DNA of 64,000 nt, from the NCBI RefSeq assembly GCF_029369745.1, contig NZ_CP120210.1, positions 744,001 to 808,000 on the forward strand, in the 5' to 3' direction. A program made the position numbers and the translations under genes. Positions 33,984 to 42,540 of the stretch are shown in pieces (positions within the stretch are counted from its first letter, which is position 1; each line of letters begins with the position of its first letter). The notes under the pieces were generated by a model. It did no database searches, was not told the origin of the DNA, and was given only the letters and a program-made list of their open reading frames with translations. The DNA is from Amycolatopsis sp. QT-25. GTDB lineage: Bacteria > Actinomycetota > Actinomycetes > Mycobacteriales > Pseudonocardiaceae.

Positions 33984-35156
33984 TCAGGAGGACATGGCGG
34001 GGCTGAGCCGTGCTTCGCGGCGGTCCAGCCCGCCGGAGACCACGGCCAGCGACAGCCCCAGGACGGCCAGCGACGCGCCGACCCAGTTGGGCGCGACCAG
34101 GCCGAGGCCGCCCGCGATCACCAGGCCGCCCAGATAGGCGCCGATGGAGTTCGCGATGTTGAACGCCGACTGCACGGCCGCGGAGACCAGCGACGGCGTC
34201 CCGCCCGCCTTCTCCATGACCCGGGCCTGCATCATCGGGCCGATCATGAATCCGGAGAGGCCGACGAAGAAGATCGTCACCGCCGCGCCGACCTTGCCGT
34301 TCGCGGTGACGGTGAAGATCGCCAGCACCGAAGCGAGCCCGATCAGCGCGACGTAGAGGCCCGGCATCAGCGCCTTGTCGGCGAGCCTGCCGCCGAGGTA
34401 GTTGCCGATCGTCATGCCGACCCCGGCCAGTGAGAGCAACAGGGTGACGTTCGACGGCGAGTAACCGGTGACGTCGGTCAGCATCGGCGCGATGTAGGAC
34501 AGGCAGGCGAACACGCCGCCGAGACCGAAGGTGACGATCGCGAGCGCGAGCCACACCTGCGGGCGGCGGAAGGCGCCGAGCTCGCCACGCAGCGACGGCT
34601 CGACCGGTTTGCCCTGGTGGGGGATCAGTTTCGCGATCGCGGACATGGCGAGCAGGCCGATCACGGCCACCACACCGAAGGTCGCGCGCCAGCCGACCTT
34701 CTGGCCGAGCAGCGTCCCCAGCGGCACGCCGACGACGTTGGCCAGGGTCAGGCCCATGAACATCATCGAGACGGCCTTCGCGCGTTCGCCCGGCTTGGCC
34801 AGGCTGGACGCGACGACGGCGCCGGCGCCGAAGAACGCGCCGTGCGGCAGGCCGGCGAGAAACCGGAAGGCGACGCCGAAACCTTGGTTCGGCGAGAGCG
34901 CGAAGAGGGCGTTGCCGAGGGTGAACAGCCCCATCATCGCCAGCAGCATCGTCTTGCGCGGCAGCCGGACCGCGGCGGCGGTGAGCAGTGGGGCACCGAC
35001 GACGACGCCGAGGGCGTAGCCGGAGATGAGGTAGCCGGCGGACGGGATCGACACGCCGAAATCGGCGGCGGCTTCGGGCAGCACACCCATCATGACGAAT
35101 TCGGTGGTCCCGATGCCGAAGGCACCGATGGCGAGCGCGAGCAGCGCGACGGGCAC
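33984..35156 (-). CDS. MFS transporter, AraJ/drug-export type
   Basis: 390-aa 12-helix major facilitator. The N-terminal IGTTEFVMMGVLPE motif and the GxLxDK-like loop LTAAAVRLPRK place it with the DHA1 group (AraJ, YdhP, CmlR), proton-driven exporters of sugars or drugs. Substrate unknown. ATG start. A disrupted ArsR-type regulator lies upstream and might once have controlled it. Convergent with the DUF3017 gene with only six bases between stops. Confidence 0.9.
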   Translation of the reverse strand: MPVALLALAIGAFGIGTTEFVMMGVLPEAAADFGVSIPSAGYLISGYALGVVVGAPLLTAAAVRLPRKTMLLAMMGLFTLGNALFALSPNQGFGVAFRFLAGLPHGAFFGAGAVVASSLAKPGERAKAVSMMFMGLTLANVVGVPLGTLLGQKVGWRATFGVVAVIGLLAMSAIAKLIPHQGKPVEPSLRGELGAFRRPQVWLALAIVTFGLGGVFACLSYIAPMLTDVTGYSPSNVTLLLSLAGVGMTIGNYLGGRLADKALMPGLYVALIGLASVLAIFTVTANGKVGAAVTIFFVGLSGFMIGPMMQARVMEKAGGTPSLVSAAVQSAFNIANSIGAYLGGLVIAGGLGLVAPNWVGASLAVLGLSLAVVSGGLDRREARLSPAMSS

Positions 35157-35309
35157 GGCTCTCCTTCCGTGGGTCGTACAGGAGGTAAACGATTACTCGC
35201 CCCGCGTCGCGGAGGGGGAGCTGAATCGATTTAGGTCTCGGACATAAAAGAAGACAGCGCGTGCGTCCTCGCTGTCCTGTGTCCAGTTCAACCGATCGAG
35301 GGGCCTTTG

Positions 35310-35555
35310 TCATCCCGGTTTTCGGGTGAGGCTGCCCACCCTCCACGGCGCGCGGCGAGCACTCCCTGGAGCAGTCCGAGGGACGAATTCGTCGAGATCG
35401 TTGCGGCGCAAGGAGTTATAGCGGGCGGTGCCCTGACGGCGGCCCGTGATGATGCCCGCTTCGCGCAGGGTGCGCAGGTGATGGGTGAGTGTGGACTTGG
35501 TCACGGCGACGGGGAAACCACTGCACGAGATCTCGGTGCCGGACGCGGCCGGCTG
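35310..35555 (-). pseudogene. Truncated ArsR-family regulator
   Basis: In frame, the sequence reads TEISCSGFPVAVTKSTLTHHLRTL followed by REAGIITGRRQGT and NSLRRNDLDEF, the recognition helix, wing and C-terminus of an ArsR/HTH_5 protein. The first ~40 residues (dimer helix and first HTH helices) are missing: upstream the frame stays open but no longer resembles the family. Either the 5' part has been lost or an indel shifts the frame near 35550. Upstream of and parallel to the MFS gene. Confidence 0.6.
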
Positions 35556-35917
35556 GGCGGTCGACCCGCCGATCCGGCACCGGCTGATCGAGCCGTCCCG
35601 CCAGAACGCCGGGCTCTCCGAGCCTGGTCGGGGGAGCCGTGCACAGTGGCGGCGGCCCCCTCTTGCTGCCCGAGATCACGGCGATCCTGACCGCGATCGG
35701 CGCGGCCGTGATCGTGGCGGCCCGGAGGAACCGCCCGTGCCGGTCGGGCGACGCCTATTCGGCGCGAGACTGGACTTCGCAGTCGGAGCCGGGAAAGCCC
35801 AGCCCTCGTGTCCGTCCGCGAACCGGACCGCCGCGCTGCCCGGCCGAGCCGCCCGTTCGCCTGCATGAGAAATCACCTTCGACACTGCAAGGTAAGGAAA
35901 CGTCGGGGCGATCCCGC
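35556..35917. other. Stretch without a confident gene
   Basis: About 360 bp between the ArsR fragment and the TrmH leader. Several frames are open on both strands, but none has a convincing domain. One plus-strand frame from 35640 contains a single hydrophobic segment (LLLPEITAILTAIGAAVIV). Probably remnant sequence. Confidence 0.4.
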
Positions 35918-35923
35918 TACAGT
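35918..35923 (+). promoter_or_regulatory. -10 element before the leader ORF
   Basis: TACAGT, six bases before the ATG at 35930, giving a leaderless start for the short upstream ORF. Confidence 0.5.
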
Positions 35924-35929
35924 GTCGTC

Positions 35930-35974
35930 ATGATCCTCGAAATGCTTGGAGGCGCGACGCCTCACGTCCGGTGA
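35930..35974 (+). CDS. 14-codon leader ORF coupled to the TrmH-type gene
   Basis: Encodes MILEMLGGATPHVR and stops in a GTGA overlap with the GTG start of the methyltransferase at 35971. The ATG lies six bases after TACAGT, so ribosomes could load on a leaderless mRNA here and re-initiate on the methyltransferase. The function is inferred from layout only. Confidence 0.45.
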   Translation: MILEMLGGATPHVR

Positions 35975-36489
35975 GCCCGTCGATCCGCGTCCGGACGCCT
36001 TCGGAACTGCGTGCGGCCAGAAGAAGGAAATCCCATCCCTGCTGGGGACATCTCGTCGCGGCACCGCTGTGGCCACTGCACGGCGCGAACCTCGGCACCC
36101 TGCTCAGGACCTGCGACGCGGTCGGCGCCTGTCTCGCCGTGCCGAGGTTTCCGTGGGTACCGGAGGCGTTACGCCGCGGGAACACGTTGCGGCGCCCGGC
36201 TTGTGTGCACTGGGTGCACGACCCGCCGGGCTGGCTGGCGCGGGAGCGGGCGGCGGGCACGGCGATCGTCGGTGTCGAACTCGCCGAAGAGTCGGTGCGC
36301 CTCGCCGATCTCCCGGCCGCACGAAGCCGGACGATCGCCGTGCTCGGCCATGAGCAGCACGGCATTCCGCCGGATGCGCTCGATCTTCTCGACACAGTTG
36401 TCGAGATTCCCATGGTGGGTACCGGCGCGAGTCTCAACGTCGCCGTCGCGGGCAGTCTCGTCTTGTACAAATTGGCGGGCCTGCTGTGA
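35971..36489 (+). CDS. TrmH/SpoU-family RNA 2'-O-methyltransferase
   Basis: 172-aa SPOUT-class methyltransferase. The three family motifs are present: motif 1 ANLGTLLRTCDAVGA, motif 2 TIAVLGHEQHGIP and motif 3 IPMVGTGASLNVAVAGSL, which form the knotted SAM site with the catalytic Arg in motif 1. It is shorter than rRNA-type SpoU enzymes and lacks an N-terminal RNA-binding extension; a tRNA target is possible. GTG start overlapping the leader ORF. Confidence 0.87.
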   Translation: MSPSIRVRTPSELRAARRRKSHPCWGHLVAAPLWPLHGANLGTLLRTCDAVGACLAVPRFPWVPEALRRGNTLRRPACVHWVHDPPGWLARERAAGTAIVGVELAEESVRLADLPAARSRTIAVLGHEQHGIPPDALDLLDTVVEIPMVGTGASLNVAVAGSLVLYKLAGLL

Positions 36490-36499
36490 CCTTCGTCGA

Positions 36500-36505
36500 T
36501 AGGCT
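36500..36505 (+). promoter_or_regulatory. -10 element of the 36512 gene, leaderless layout
   Basis: TAGGCT, six bases before the ATG, with no Shine-Dalgarno sequence. Confidence 0.5.
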
Positions 36506-36511
36506 GGCCGG

Positions 36512-37156
36512 ATGACCGACGTACTCGACAAGGTGGCCGGGAAAAGCGGCGAATTGGTGCTTCGCCGGGCCGGAAAAGATTTCGAGGTCATCGCCAACGG
36601 CGTCTTTCTGATGGACACCCGAAACGGTGAATCCGAACGGTTGCTCGTCTCGGTGGCGGCCGATCTGGTGCCGGGCAAGGCGCGGATGCTGATCGGTGGC
36701 CTCGGTGTCGGCTATTCGCTGCGCGCCGCGCTCGACCACCCCGGTGTCGGCGAGATCGTGATCGTCGAGCGCGAGCCGGCCGTCGTCAAGTGGAACCGCG
36801 AGGGTCCGCTCAAAGAGGTTCATGATGACGCGCTGTCCGACGACCGGGTCACCCTCGTCGAGGCCGATCTGGTGAAATGGTTGCGCCATACGGAAGAGCG
36901 GTTCGACGCGCTCTGTCTGGACATCGACAACGGTCCTGAGTGGACGGTCACCGACGGCAACGCGAAACTGTACTCGGACAACGGCCTGGACATGCTCGCC
37001 GCGCGGCTGCGGCCCGGCGGCGTGCTCGGCGTGTGGAGTGCCGAGTCGGTGCCGTCCTTCGCGAAGCGGTTGCGGGCGCGGTTCGGTGAGGTGCGGGAGC
37101 TGAAGATCCCGGTTCCGCAAGGAGAACCGGACGTGCTGTGGTTCGCGCGGGTGTAG
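36512..37156 (+). CDS. Spermidine synthase-like methyltransferase-fold protein
   Basis: 214-aa protein with a class I Rossmann fold: MLIGGLGVGYSLRAAL (motif I), EIVIVEREPAVVKWNR (motif II) and FDALCLDIDNGPEWTV followed by LRPGGVLGVWSA. It resembles SpeE-like proteins of actinobacteria that lack the N-terminal beta domain of true spermidine synthases; the reaction is unknown. ATG start, probably leaderless. Confidence 0.85.
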   Translation: MTDVLDKVAGKSGELVLRRAGKDFEVIANGVFLMDTRNGESERLLVSVAADLVPGKARMLIGGLGVGYSLRAALDHPGVGEIVIVEREPAVVKWNREGPLKEVHDDALSDDRVTLVEADLVKWLRHTEERFDALCLDIDNGPEWTVTDGNAKLYSDNGLDMLAARLRPGGVLGVWSAESVPSFAKRLRARFGEVRELKIPVPQGEPDVLWFARV

Positions 37157-37523
37157 CGGACGCGGCGCGGGCCAACGCGCGCTGGTGTGACCCGGTGTGC
37201 CAGATGGGCACTTTCAGCGCTCGCGTCTGGAGGTCGGCTCGCCGCACACGGGCTTCGAGGTGCTCTTCGAAGCCACGTGGGTCACCCGTACGGTTCAGAT
37301 GCCGCTCGAACCGGGTTGAGCCCGCGTCGATCGCTGGACTGTCCGCTTCGTGCACTCAGAGTGATCTGGACGGGGCCTGGGCGCGGCGCGGCCTCGGCCG
37401 TCGCGGCGAGTTTTCCGGGCTTGCCGATCACCGGCTACGAACACGGCGGTGATTTCGACGCCGCCCTCCGCAACGTCTAAACGGCTCTGAGGCCGTTGCG
37501 GGTTTGGCTGAAATGATCGCCGC
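37157..37523. other. Stretch with fragments of coding-like sequence
   Basis: 367 bp without an intact gene. A 40-codon frame at 37197-37319 (GTG start) encodes HFQRSRLEVGSPHTGFEVLF and more, which looks protein-like. A different frame further on ends GLPITGYEHGGDFDAALRNV at 37480. Together these look like the remains of one or two decayed genes. A small hairpin AACGGC-tctgag-GCCGTT follows at 37480-37497. Confidence 0.4.
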
Positions 37524-38102
37524 ATGGAGATCACCACCTGGCACCTCGAGCAGACCTCACCGTACGACCTGAGCGCGGCCAAGCCGCCTGCCGTCCCGGT
37601 GACGGTCACCCGCGCCGAGTTGGTCAGCCCGGAACTGAACCGCTACCTCTACACCGCCGTCGGCGGCGACTGGTTCTGGATCGACCGGCTCGGCTGGACG
37701 TGGACGCAGTGGATCGAGTGGCTGGATCGGCCGGGCGTCGAGACGTGGGTGGCGTACGCGCAAGGGACGCCGTGCGGCTACTTCGAACTCGACGGCGCTG
37801 TCGACGGTGGTCTTGATGGCACGGTGGAACTCGCGTACTTCGGCCTGATGCCGTCCTTCTTCGGGAAGGGGCTCGGCGGGCACTTGCTGACCGTCGCGCT
37901 GCGAGAGGCGTGGGCGCTCGCGGAGCGCTGGCCGGACAAGGCGACGACGCGCCGAGTCACGGTGCACACCTGCACCACGGACGGCCCGGCCGCATTCAAG
38001 AATTACCGGGCACGCGGCTTCCGGCTGTTCCGCACCGAGGTCGAGCAGACGGAACTGCCCACCGAGACACCGGGACCGTGGCCTGGAGCCGCGAAGAGGT
38101 AG
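37524..38102 (+). CDS. GNAT family N-acetyltransferase
   Basis: 192-aa acetyltransferase. The core runs from WVAYAQGTPCGYFEL (beta strands) through VELAYFGLMPSFFGKGLGGHLL, which holds the acetyl-CoA-binding Q/RxxGxG/A-type loop (here GKGLGG), to AAFKNYRARGFRLFRTE at the C-terminus. Substrate unknown. ATG start; its stop abuts the convergent HhH-GPD gene with no gap. Confidence 0.9.
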   Translation: MEITTWHLEQTSPYDLSAAKPPAVPVTVTRAELVSPELNRYLYTAVGGDWFWIDRLGWTWTQWIEWLDRPGVETWVAYAQGTPCGYFELDGAVDGGLDGTVELAYFGLMPSFFGKGLGGHLLTVALREAWALAERWPDKATTRRVTVHTCTTDGPAAFKNYRARGFRLFRTEVEQTELPTETPGPWPGAAKR

Positions 38103-38690
38103 CTACTTCGCGGGAACCTTGGCGGCGGCCTTCGCCGCCTTCTTGAACGCCCGCACCTCGCCGAGGGTCTTCGCGTCCACGACGTCGGCGATCGACCGCC
38201 GCGAGCCGCGGTCGCCGTACGAGCCGGTGGCCGCGCGCCAGCCCTTGGGCTGGACGCCGAGCTGCTTGCCGAGCAGCGCGAGGAAGATCGCGGCCTTCTG
38301 GTCGCCGAAGCCGGGCAACGCCTTGAGCCGCCGGAGGACTTCGGGGCCGTCCGGCTTGGGGCGGCCTGCCGTCCAGATTCCCGCCGCGTCCCCGTCGTAG
38401 ACCTCGACGACGTGCTGGGCGAGCTCTTTCACCCGCCGGGCCATCGAGCCGCCGTAGCGGTGGATCGCGGGCGGGACCACGCAGAGCTCGACGAAGGTTT
38501 CGGTGTCCATCGCGTGGATCTTCTGGAGGTCGAAACCGTCCATCCGGTCCGCGATCTTCTGCGGGCCCCGGAACGCGTGTTCCATCGGGAACTGCTGGTC
38601 GAGGAGCATCCCGACGAGCAGGGCGAACGGGTCTTCGGTCAGCAGCCGGTCCGCTTCCTCGTCCCCGACCAGGTGCAATGCGCGCGTCAT
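38103..38690 (-). CDS. HhH-GPD-type base excision repair protein
   Basis: 195-aa protein related to DNA glycosylases of the Nth/MutY superfamily. The helix-hairpin-helix LKALPGFGDQKAAIFLALLG and an N-terminal VGMLLDQQFPMEHAF helix match the actinobacterial HhH-GPD base excision group. The catalytic Asp that follows the hairpin in classical members may be the D of SYGDRG; this is unsure. Lys/Ala-rich C-terminus. No FeS cluster Cys. ATG start. Confidence 0.85.
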   Translation of the reverse strand: MTRALHLVGDEEADRLLTEDPFALLVGMLLDQQFPMEHAFRGPQKIADRMDGFDLQKIHAMDTETFVELCVVPPAIHRYGGSMARRVKELAQHVVEVYDGDAAGIWTAGRPKPDGPEVLRRLKALPGFGDQKAAIFLALLGKQLGVQPKGWRAATGSYGDRGSRRSIADVVDAKTLGEVRAFKKAAKAAAKVPAK

Positions 38691-38728
38691 GCGCCCAGGA
38701 TCTCACGACCGGGTCACCGTGCGCGCCC

Positions 38729-39607
38729 TCATCCGCGCGGATCGACCAGCAGGTCCGCGGCCGCGGTGAGGACGGCGGCCGACACCGCGGCCAGTGCGGG
38801 CGAGTCGAGTTTCCACTGTTGCCAGAACAGCGGCACGTCGATCGGATGGTCCGGGGCGAGACAGGCGAATGTGCCGTCCCGCAGGCGGTCGCCGAGCTGT
38901 GCGAGCGGCACCATGCCCCAGCCCATCCCGGTCGCGACGGCGTCGAAGAATCCTTCGGACGAGGGAACGTAGTGCCGCAGCGGACTGGCGATCGTGCCGC
39001 GCTCTCGGGCGAAGCGGTCCTGAAGGTCGTCTCGACGGTCGAAGACGACGACGGGTGCTTCGGCGAGGTCGAGGTCCGTACCGAGGGCCGGGCTCGCGAC
39101 GGCCAGGTAACGCATGTGCCCGAGCCGGTGCACGGAACATCCGGCGACCGGATCGGGTGACGACGTCACCGCGGCCATCACCAGGCCTTCACGCAGCAGG
39201 GTGGTGGTGTGGTCCTGATCCTCACGGTGCAGTTCGAAACAGATCTTCTGAGCGGCGGGCACCCGGGTCAGTGCCGGCAGGAACCACGTCGCCAGCGAAT
39301 CGGCGTTCACCGCGATCGGCAGCCGGACCGGTTCGTCGCCAGCGGTCAGGCCGAGTTCGGCCCGGGTGTCGGCCTCCAGCAACGCCAGCTGGCGGCCGAA
39401 CCGCACGACCGCCTGCCCGGACGCGGTGAGACGCACCGGTTTCGTACGCATCAGCAGCACCCGGCCGGCGCGCTGTTCGAGTGCCTTGACGCGCTGGCTG
39501 ATCGCCGACGGCGTCACGTGCAACGCCGAGGCTGCCGCGTCGAACGTGCCTTCGTCGGCGACGGCCAGCAGCGTGCGGACCAGGTCGAGAGGCAGCTCGC
39601 TCATCAT
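38729..39607 (-). CDS. LysR-family regulator, ArgP/LysG type
   Basis: 292-aa transcription factor. An N-terminal winged HTH (DEGTFDAAASALHVTPSAISQRVKALEQRAG) and a periplasmic-binding-like effector domain (about 90-292). It is divergent from lysE across 66 bp. In Corynebacterium, LysG activates lysE when Lys, Arg or His accumulate, and the same logic is inferred here. Two adjacent Met codons can start it; the first is used. Confidence 0.92.
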   Translation of the reverse strand: MMSELPLDLVRTLLAVADEGTFDAAASALHVTPSAISQRVKALEQRAGRVLLMRTKPVRLTASGQAVVRFGRQLALLEADTRAELGLTAGDEPVRLPIAVNADSLATWFLPALTRVPAAQKICFELHREDQDHTTTLLREGLVMAAVTSSPDPVAGCSVHRLGHMRYLAVASPALGTDLDLAEAPVVVFDRRDDLQDRFARERGTIASPLRHYVPSSEGFFDAVATGMGWGMVPLAQLGDRLRDGTFACLAPDHPIDVPLFWQQWKLDSPALAAVSAAVLTAAADLLVDPRG

Positions 39608-39660
39608 GAGCGCTAACGTTACGTAAGAATCTTTAGCTGTACTGTCGATGCCTCGGTTTC

Positions 39661-39666
39661 TACCGT
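39661..39666 (+). promoter_or_regulatory. -10 element of lysE
   Basis: TACCGT, seven bases before the ATG at 39674; supports that start over the GTG at 39665, which lies within the element. Confidence 0.5.
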
Positions 39667-39673
39667 GGCCGAT

Positions 39674-40288
39674 ATGGGAGATGTTCTGTTCAGCGCGGTC
39701 GCCGGGTTCGGCGCGACCATGGCCCTCATCGTCGCGATCGGCGCGCAGAACGCTTTCGTGCTGCGGCAGGGCATCCGGCGCGAAGCCGTGCTCGTCGTGG
39801 TGCTGATCTGCATCTTCTCGGACGCCGTCCTGGTGAGTCTCGGCGTCGGCGGGGTCGGCGCCCTGGTGGGGACCTCACCCGAAGCGCTGACCATCGGCGC
39901 CCTGGTCGGCGGCGCTTTCCTGCTCTGCTACGGCGCTCTCGCGGCCCGTCGGGCGTTCAAGCCGGCGGCACTGGAAACCGGTGGCCCGGAGACCGGCGGA
40001 TCCCTGCGCCGCATCGTGCTGACCACGCTGGCGATCACCTGGCTGAATCCGCACGTCTACCTCGACACCCTGCTCCTGCTCGGCGCGATCGCGGCCGGAC
40101 ACGGCGATGACCGATGGGCGTTCGGTGTGGGAGCGGTGTCGGCCAGTGTGCTCTGGTTCCTCGCGCTCGGTTTCGGCGCGCGGCTGCTCAGCGGGTTCTT
40201 CCGCAAGCCGTCGTCGTGGCGGGTGCTGGACGGTCTGGTCGCCGCGACGATGATCACCCTCGGCGTGGCACTGATGGCCAGTGCCTGA
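39674..40288 (+). CDS. lysE: LysE/ArgO family basic amino acid exporter
   Basis: 204-aa membrane protein with six predicted helices. The family signature IGAQNAFVLRQGI near the N-terminus and ITWLNPHVYLDT in the middle are clear. It exports L-lysine or L-arginine to relieve overflow. Divergently paired with its presumed regulator. Its stop directly abuts the next gene's stop on the other strand. Confidence 0.93.
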   Translation: MGDVLFSAVAGFGATMALIVAIGAQNAFVLRQGIRREAVLVVVLICIFSDAVLVSLGVGGVGALVGTSPEALTIGALVGGAFLLCYGALAARRAFKPAALETGGPETGGSLRRIVLTTLAITWLNPHVYLDTLLLLGAIAAGHGDDRWAFGVGAVSASVLWFLALGFGARLLSGFFRKPSSWRVLDGLVAATMITLGVALMASA

Positions 40289-41112
40289 TCACGGCAGCCG
40301 GGCCAGTTGTCCGGCGGTGAGCACGAGATCGGCCGCGGCCGCCGAATCGCGGATCGTCGCCGGCCTCGTCGAGCCGGGGATCGCGATCATCGACGGCGAC
40401 TTCGCGAGCAGCCAGGCCAGGCACACCCGGTGCGGGCTGATCCCGAGCTCTTCGGCCACGGTGAGGAACTCCCCGCCGATCCCGCGAAGCGGCCCCACGG
40501 CAGATAGGCGAGCCCGAGCTCGGTGCACAGAGCCAGTTCCGGTTCGTGCGACAGCTGTGCGGGCGCATGCTCGTTCTGCACCGAAACGAGTGTCCCGCCG
40601 AGGATCTCCCGCGCTTCCATGATGTGCGCACTGGACACATTGGACAGTCCGGCGAGCCGGATCTTGCCCTCGTCGGCCAGCTCCTTGATCGCGCCGACGG
40701 ATTCCGCCCACGGCACGTTCTCGTCGGGTTTGTGCAGCTGGTAGAGCCCGATCGCGTCGACGCCGAGCCGTTTCAGCGAACCCTCGCAGGCGTTCTTGAG
40801 GTGCGCGGGTGTCCCGGTGACGGTCCACGAGCCGTCACCGGGACGGCCGCGGCCGCCTTTGGTCGCGACGAGTACCGCGTCCGACCCGCTGTGGTTTGCC
40901 AGCGCTTCGGCGATCAGCACCTCGTTGTGACCGACTTCGCCCGCGTGCCAGTGGTAGGAGTCGGCCGTGTCGATCAGCGTGACACCGGCGTCGAGCGCGG
41001 CGTGGATCGTGGCGAGCGCGCGGTCGCGGTCCGGCCGGCCCTCGATCGACAGCGGCATCGCGCCCAGTCCGATCGCGCCGACCTCGACGTTTCCGATGCG
41101 GCGGTAATGCAT
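40289..41112 (-). pseudogene. Aldo/keto reductase with a one-base frameshift
   Basis: The frame from 41112 encodes an aldo/keto reductase with the catalytic tetrad visible: Asp and Tyr in IDTADSYHW, Lys in VATKGG and His in LYQLHKPD. Near 40488-40497 the frame breaks: LAYLPWG should continue as PLRGIGGEFLTVAEELG, which is encoded in the next frame down to a stop at 40289 (ending TAGQLARLP). One missing C in the ggcccc run of the + strand explains it. Either a true frameshift or a sequencing error; if corrected, about 275 aa and full length. Confidence 0.85.
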
Positions 41113-41116
41113 GTGG

Positions 41117-41977
41117 TCAAGCCTTTCTGGCGGCTTCGACGGCTTCGCTGAGCCAATCGGTGGAGGTGGAGAAAGAGAAGCCGAGACCGGCCGCGCGTGA
41201 GGTGTCCAGGACGGCGTACCGGTCGAAGGAGAACGGCGAGGCGTCCCGCTCGACGGTCCGGAACCGGGGCTCGCCCGAAATCGCCCGGGCGATGTCCACG
41301 ACGGAAAGCTCGCCGCGGGAACCGGCGTTGACCGGCCCCGTGAAGTCGGCGATCACCGCCCAGGCCAGGAAAGCCGCGATCTCACGCGCGTGGACGAACG
41401 TCGACGGCCGCGGTTCCGCGTGGATCGCCACGGCGTCCCCCGCGTCCAGCCGTTCGACGTAATGCCGCAGCCGACCGGTGAAATCGTCGCCCCCGAGGAC
41501 GTGCGCGACCCGCACCGAAGCGAACGGCGTGTCTCCCACCGCGAAGACCGTCTCGGCCTGCCGCTTGCCTTCGCCGTAGTGTGCTTCGAGGAAATCCTCG
41601 TCGTGCCACGGAAGTCCGAAGTCGGGCGTCGAGCGGGAAATCAGCGCCTCGGTCATCGGGGTCTCCGCCCGGACCTGGTCGTAGACCTCGATCGTGGACG
41701 TCATCACGTACCGGCCCGCACGGAGGACGCGGCGCGCGATCGCCGCCTGGACCGGGGTGTAGCAGACCTGGTCCAGCACGACGTCGAAGGAACGCGAACC
41801 CAGCGCGGCCTTCAGCGCGGCTTCGTCGTCGCGGTCGGCGATCAGGTGGGCGACGCCGGAGGGCGCCGGAGTGGAGCCGCGGTTGAGCACGGTGACGTCC
41901 AGCCCCCGGTCGCGAAGCCGCTCGACCACCTCGCGGCCGAAGTACCGGCTCCCGCCCAGCACGAGCACTTTCTTCAT
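41117..41977 (-). CDS. NAD-dependent epimerase/dehydratase family protein
   Basis: 286-aa short-chain dehydrogenase-like protein. An N-terminal nucleotide-binding Rossmann motif VLVLGGSRYFGREVVERL and strand VTVLNRG are clear. The classical YxxxK is not evident at the expected spot (STIEVYDQVRAE), so an atypical NmrA/RNA-binding-like member or reduced activity is possible. ATG start at 41977. Divergent from the Lrp regulator with a palindrome between them. Confidence 0.82.
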   Translation of the reverse strand: MKKVLVLGGSRYFGREVVERLRDRGLDVTVLNRGSTPAPSGVAHLIADRDDEAALKAALGSRSFDVVLDQVCYTPVQAAIARRVLRAGRYVMTSTIEVYDQVRAETPMTEALISRSTPDFGLPWHDEDFLEAHYGEGKRQAETVFAVGDTPFASVRVAHVLGGDDFTGRLRHYVERLDAGDAVAIHAEPRPSTFVHAREIAAFLAWAVIADFTGPVNAGSRGELSVVDIARAISGEPRFRTVERDASPFSFDRYAVLDTSRAAGLGFSFSTSTDWLSEAVEAARKA

Positions 41978-41979
41978 GT

Positions 41980-41997
41980 CCACCAGTGTTATGGTGG
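41980..41997. promoter_or_regulatory. Palindrome CCACCA-N6-TGGTGG between epimerase and Lrp genes
   Basis: Perfect 6-bp inverted repeat with a six-base spacer, two bases upstream of the epimerase ATG and 27 bases from the Lrp start. A plausible autoregulatory operator for the Lrp-type protein. Confidence 0.5.
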
Positions 41998-42023
41998 TGA
42001 TCCGGTCGGTTGAAGGGGATGAC

Positions 42024-42527
42024 ATGGGTGAATCGGCGGAATTGCTGAAAGAACCTCGGCCGCATCGTGGTTTCACCGAAAGCTCACTGGATGTGATCGA
42101 CAGGCGACTCCTCGAACTTCTTCAGGAGGAAGGCCGCATCACCTTGAGCGAGCTCGGGCGGCGTGTCTCGCTGAGCCCCGCCGCTGTCGGCGAGCGCGTC
42201 AAACGGCTCGAAGCCGACGGCACGATCACCGGCTACGCGGCGCTCGTCTCGCCGTCCGGGGTCGGCCTCGGACTGCGGGCGTTCGTGCGGATGGCGCCGC
42301 ACAGCGGTTTCACCGTCCGGCATCCGCGCACCCGGAAGATCATGGACCGGCCGGAAGTCCTCGAACTGCACCACGTGGTGGGGGAGGACTGCTGGATCCT
42401 CAAGATCGCCGTGCGCGACACCGATCACCTGGAAGATCTGCTGGAGGATCTGTCCACGCTGGGCGCCACGACGACGTCGATCGTCATGTCCAGCCCGATC
42501 GAGCGGCGTGTGTTGCTGCCCTTGTGA
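42024..42527 (+). CDS. Lrp/AsnC family transcriptional regulator
   Basis: 167-aa regulator. An N-terminal HTH (DVIDRRLLELLQEEGRITLSELGRRVSLSPAAVGERVKRLE) is followed by a RAM ligand domain (LRAFVRMAP...VGEDCWILKIAVRDTDHLEDLLEDL) that usually binds amino acids and drives oligomerisation. The ATG at 42024 is preferred because GAAGGGG precedes it; earlier in-frame Met codons exist. Likely controls the divergent epimerase gene. Confidence 0.92.
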   Translation: MGESAELLKEPRPHRGFTESSLDVIDRRLLELLQEEGRITLSELGRRVSLSPAAVGERVKRLEADGTITGYAALVSPSGVGLGLRAFVRMAPHSGFTVRHPRTRKIMDRPEVLELHHVVGEDCWILKIAVRDTDHLEDLLEDLSTLGATTTSIVMSSPIERRVLLPL

Positions 42528-42540
42528 TCCGGCACAAGGG
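42519..42540 (+). terminator. Hairpin overlapping the Lrp stop codon
   Basis: CCCTTGTG-atccgg-CACAAGGG; the left arm contains the TGA stop. No T-run follows, so termination strength is uncertain. Confidence 0.5.
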
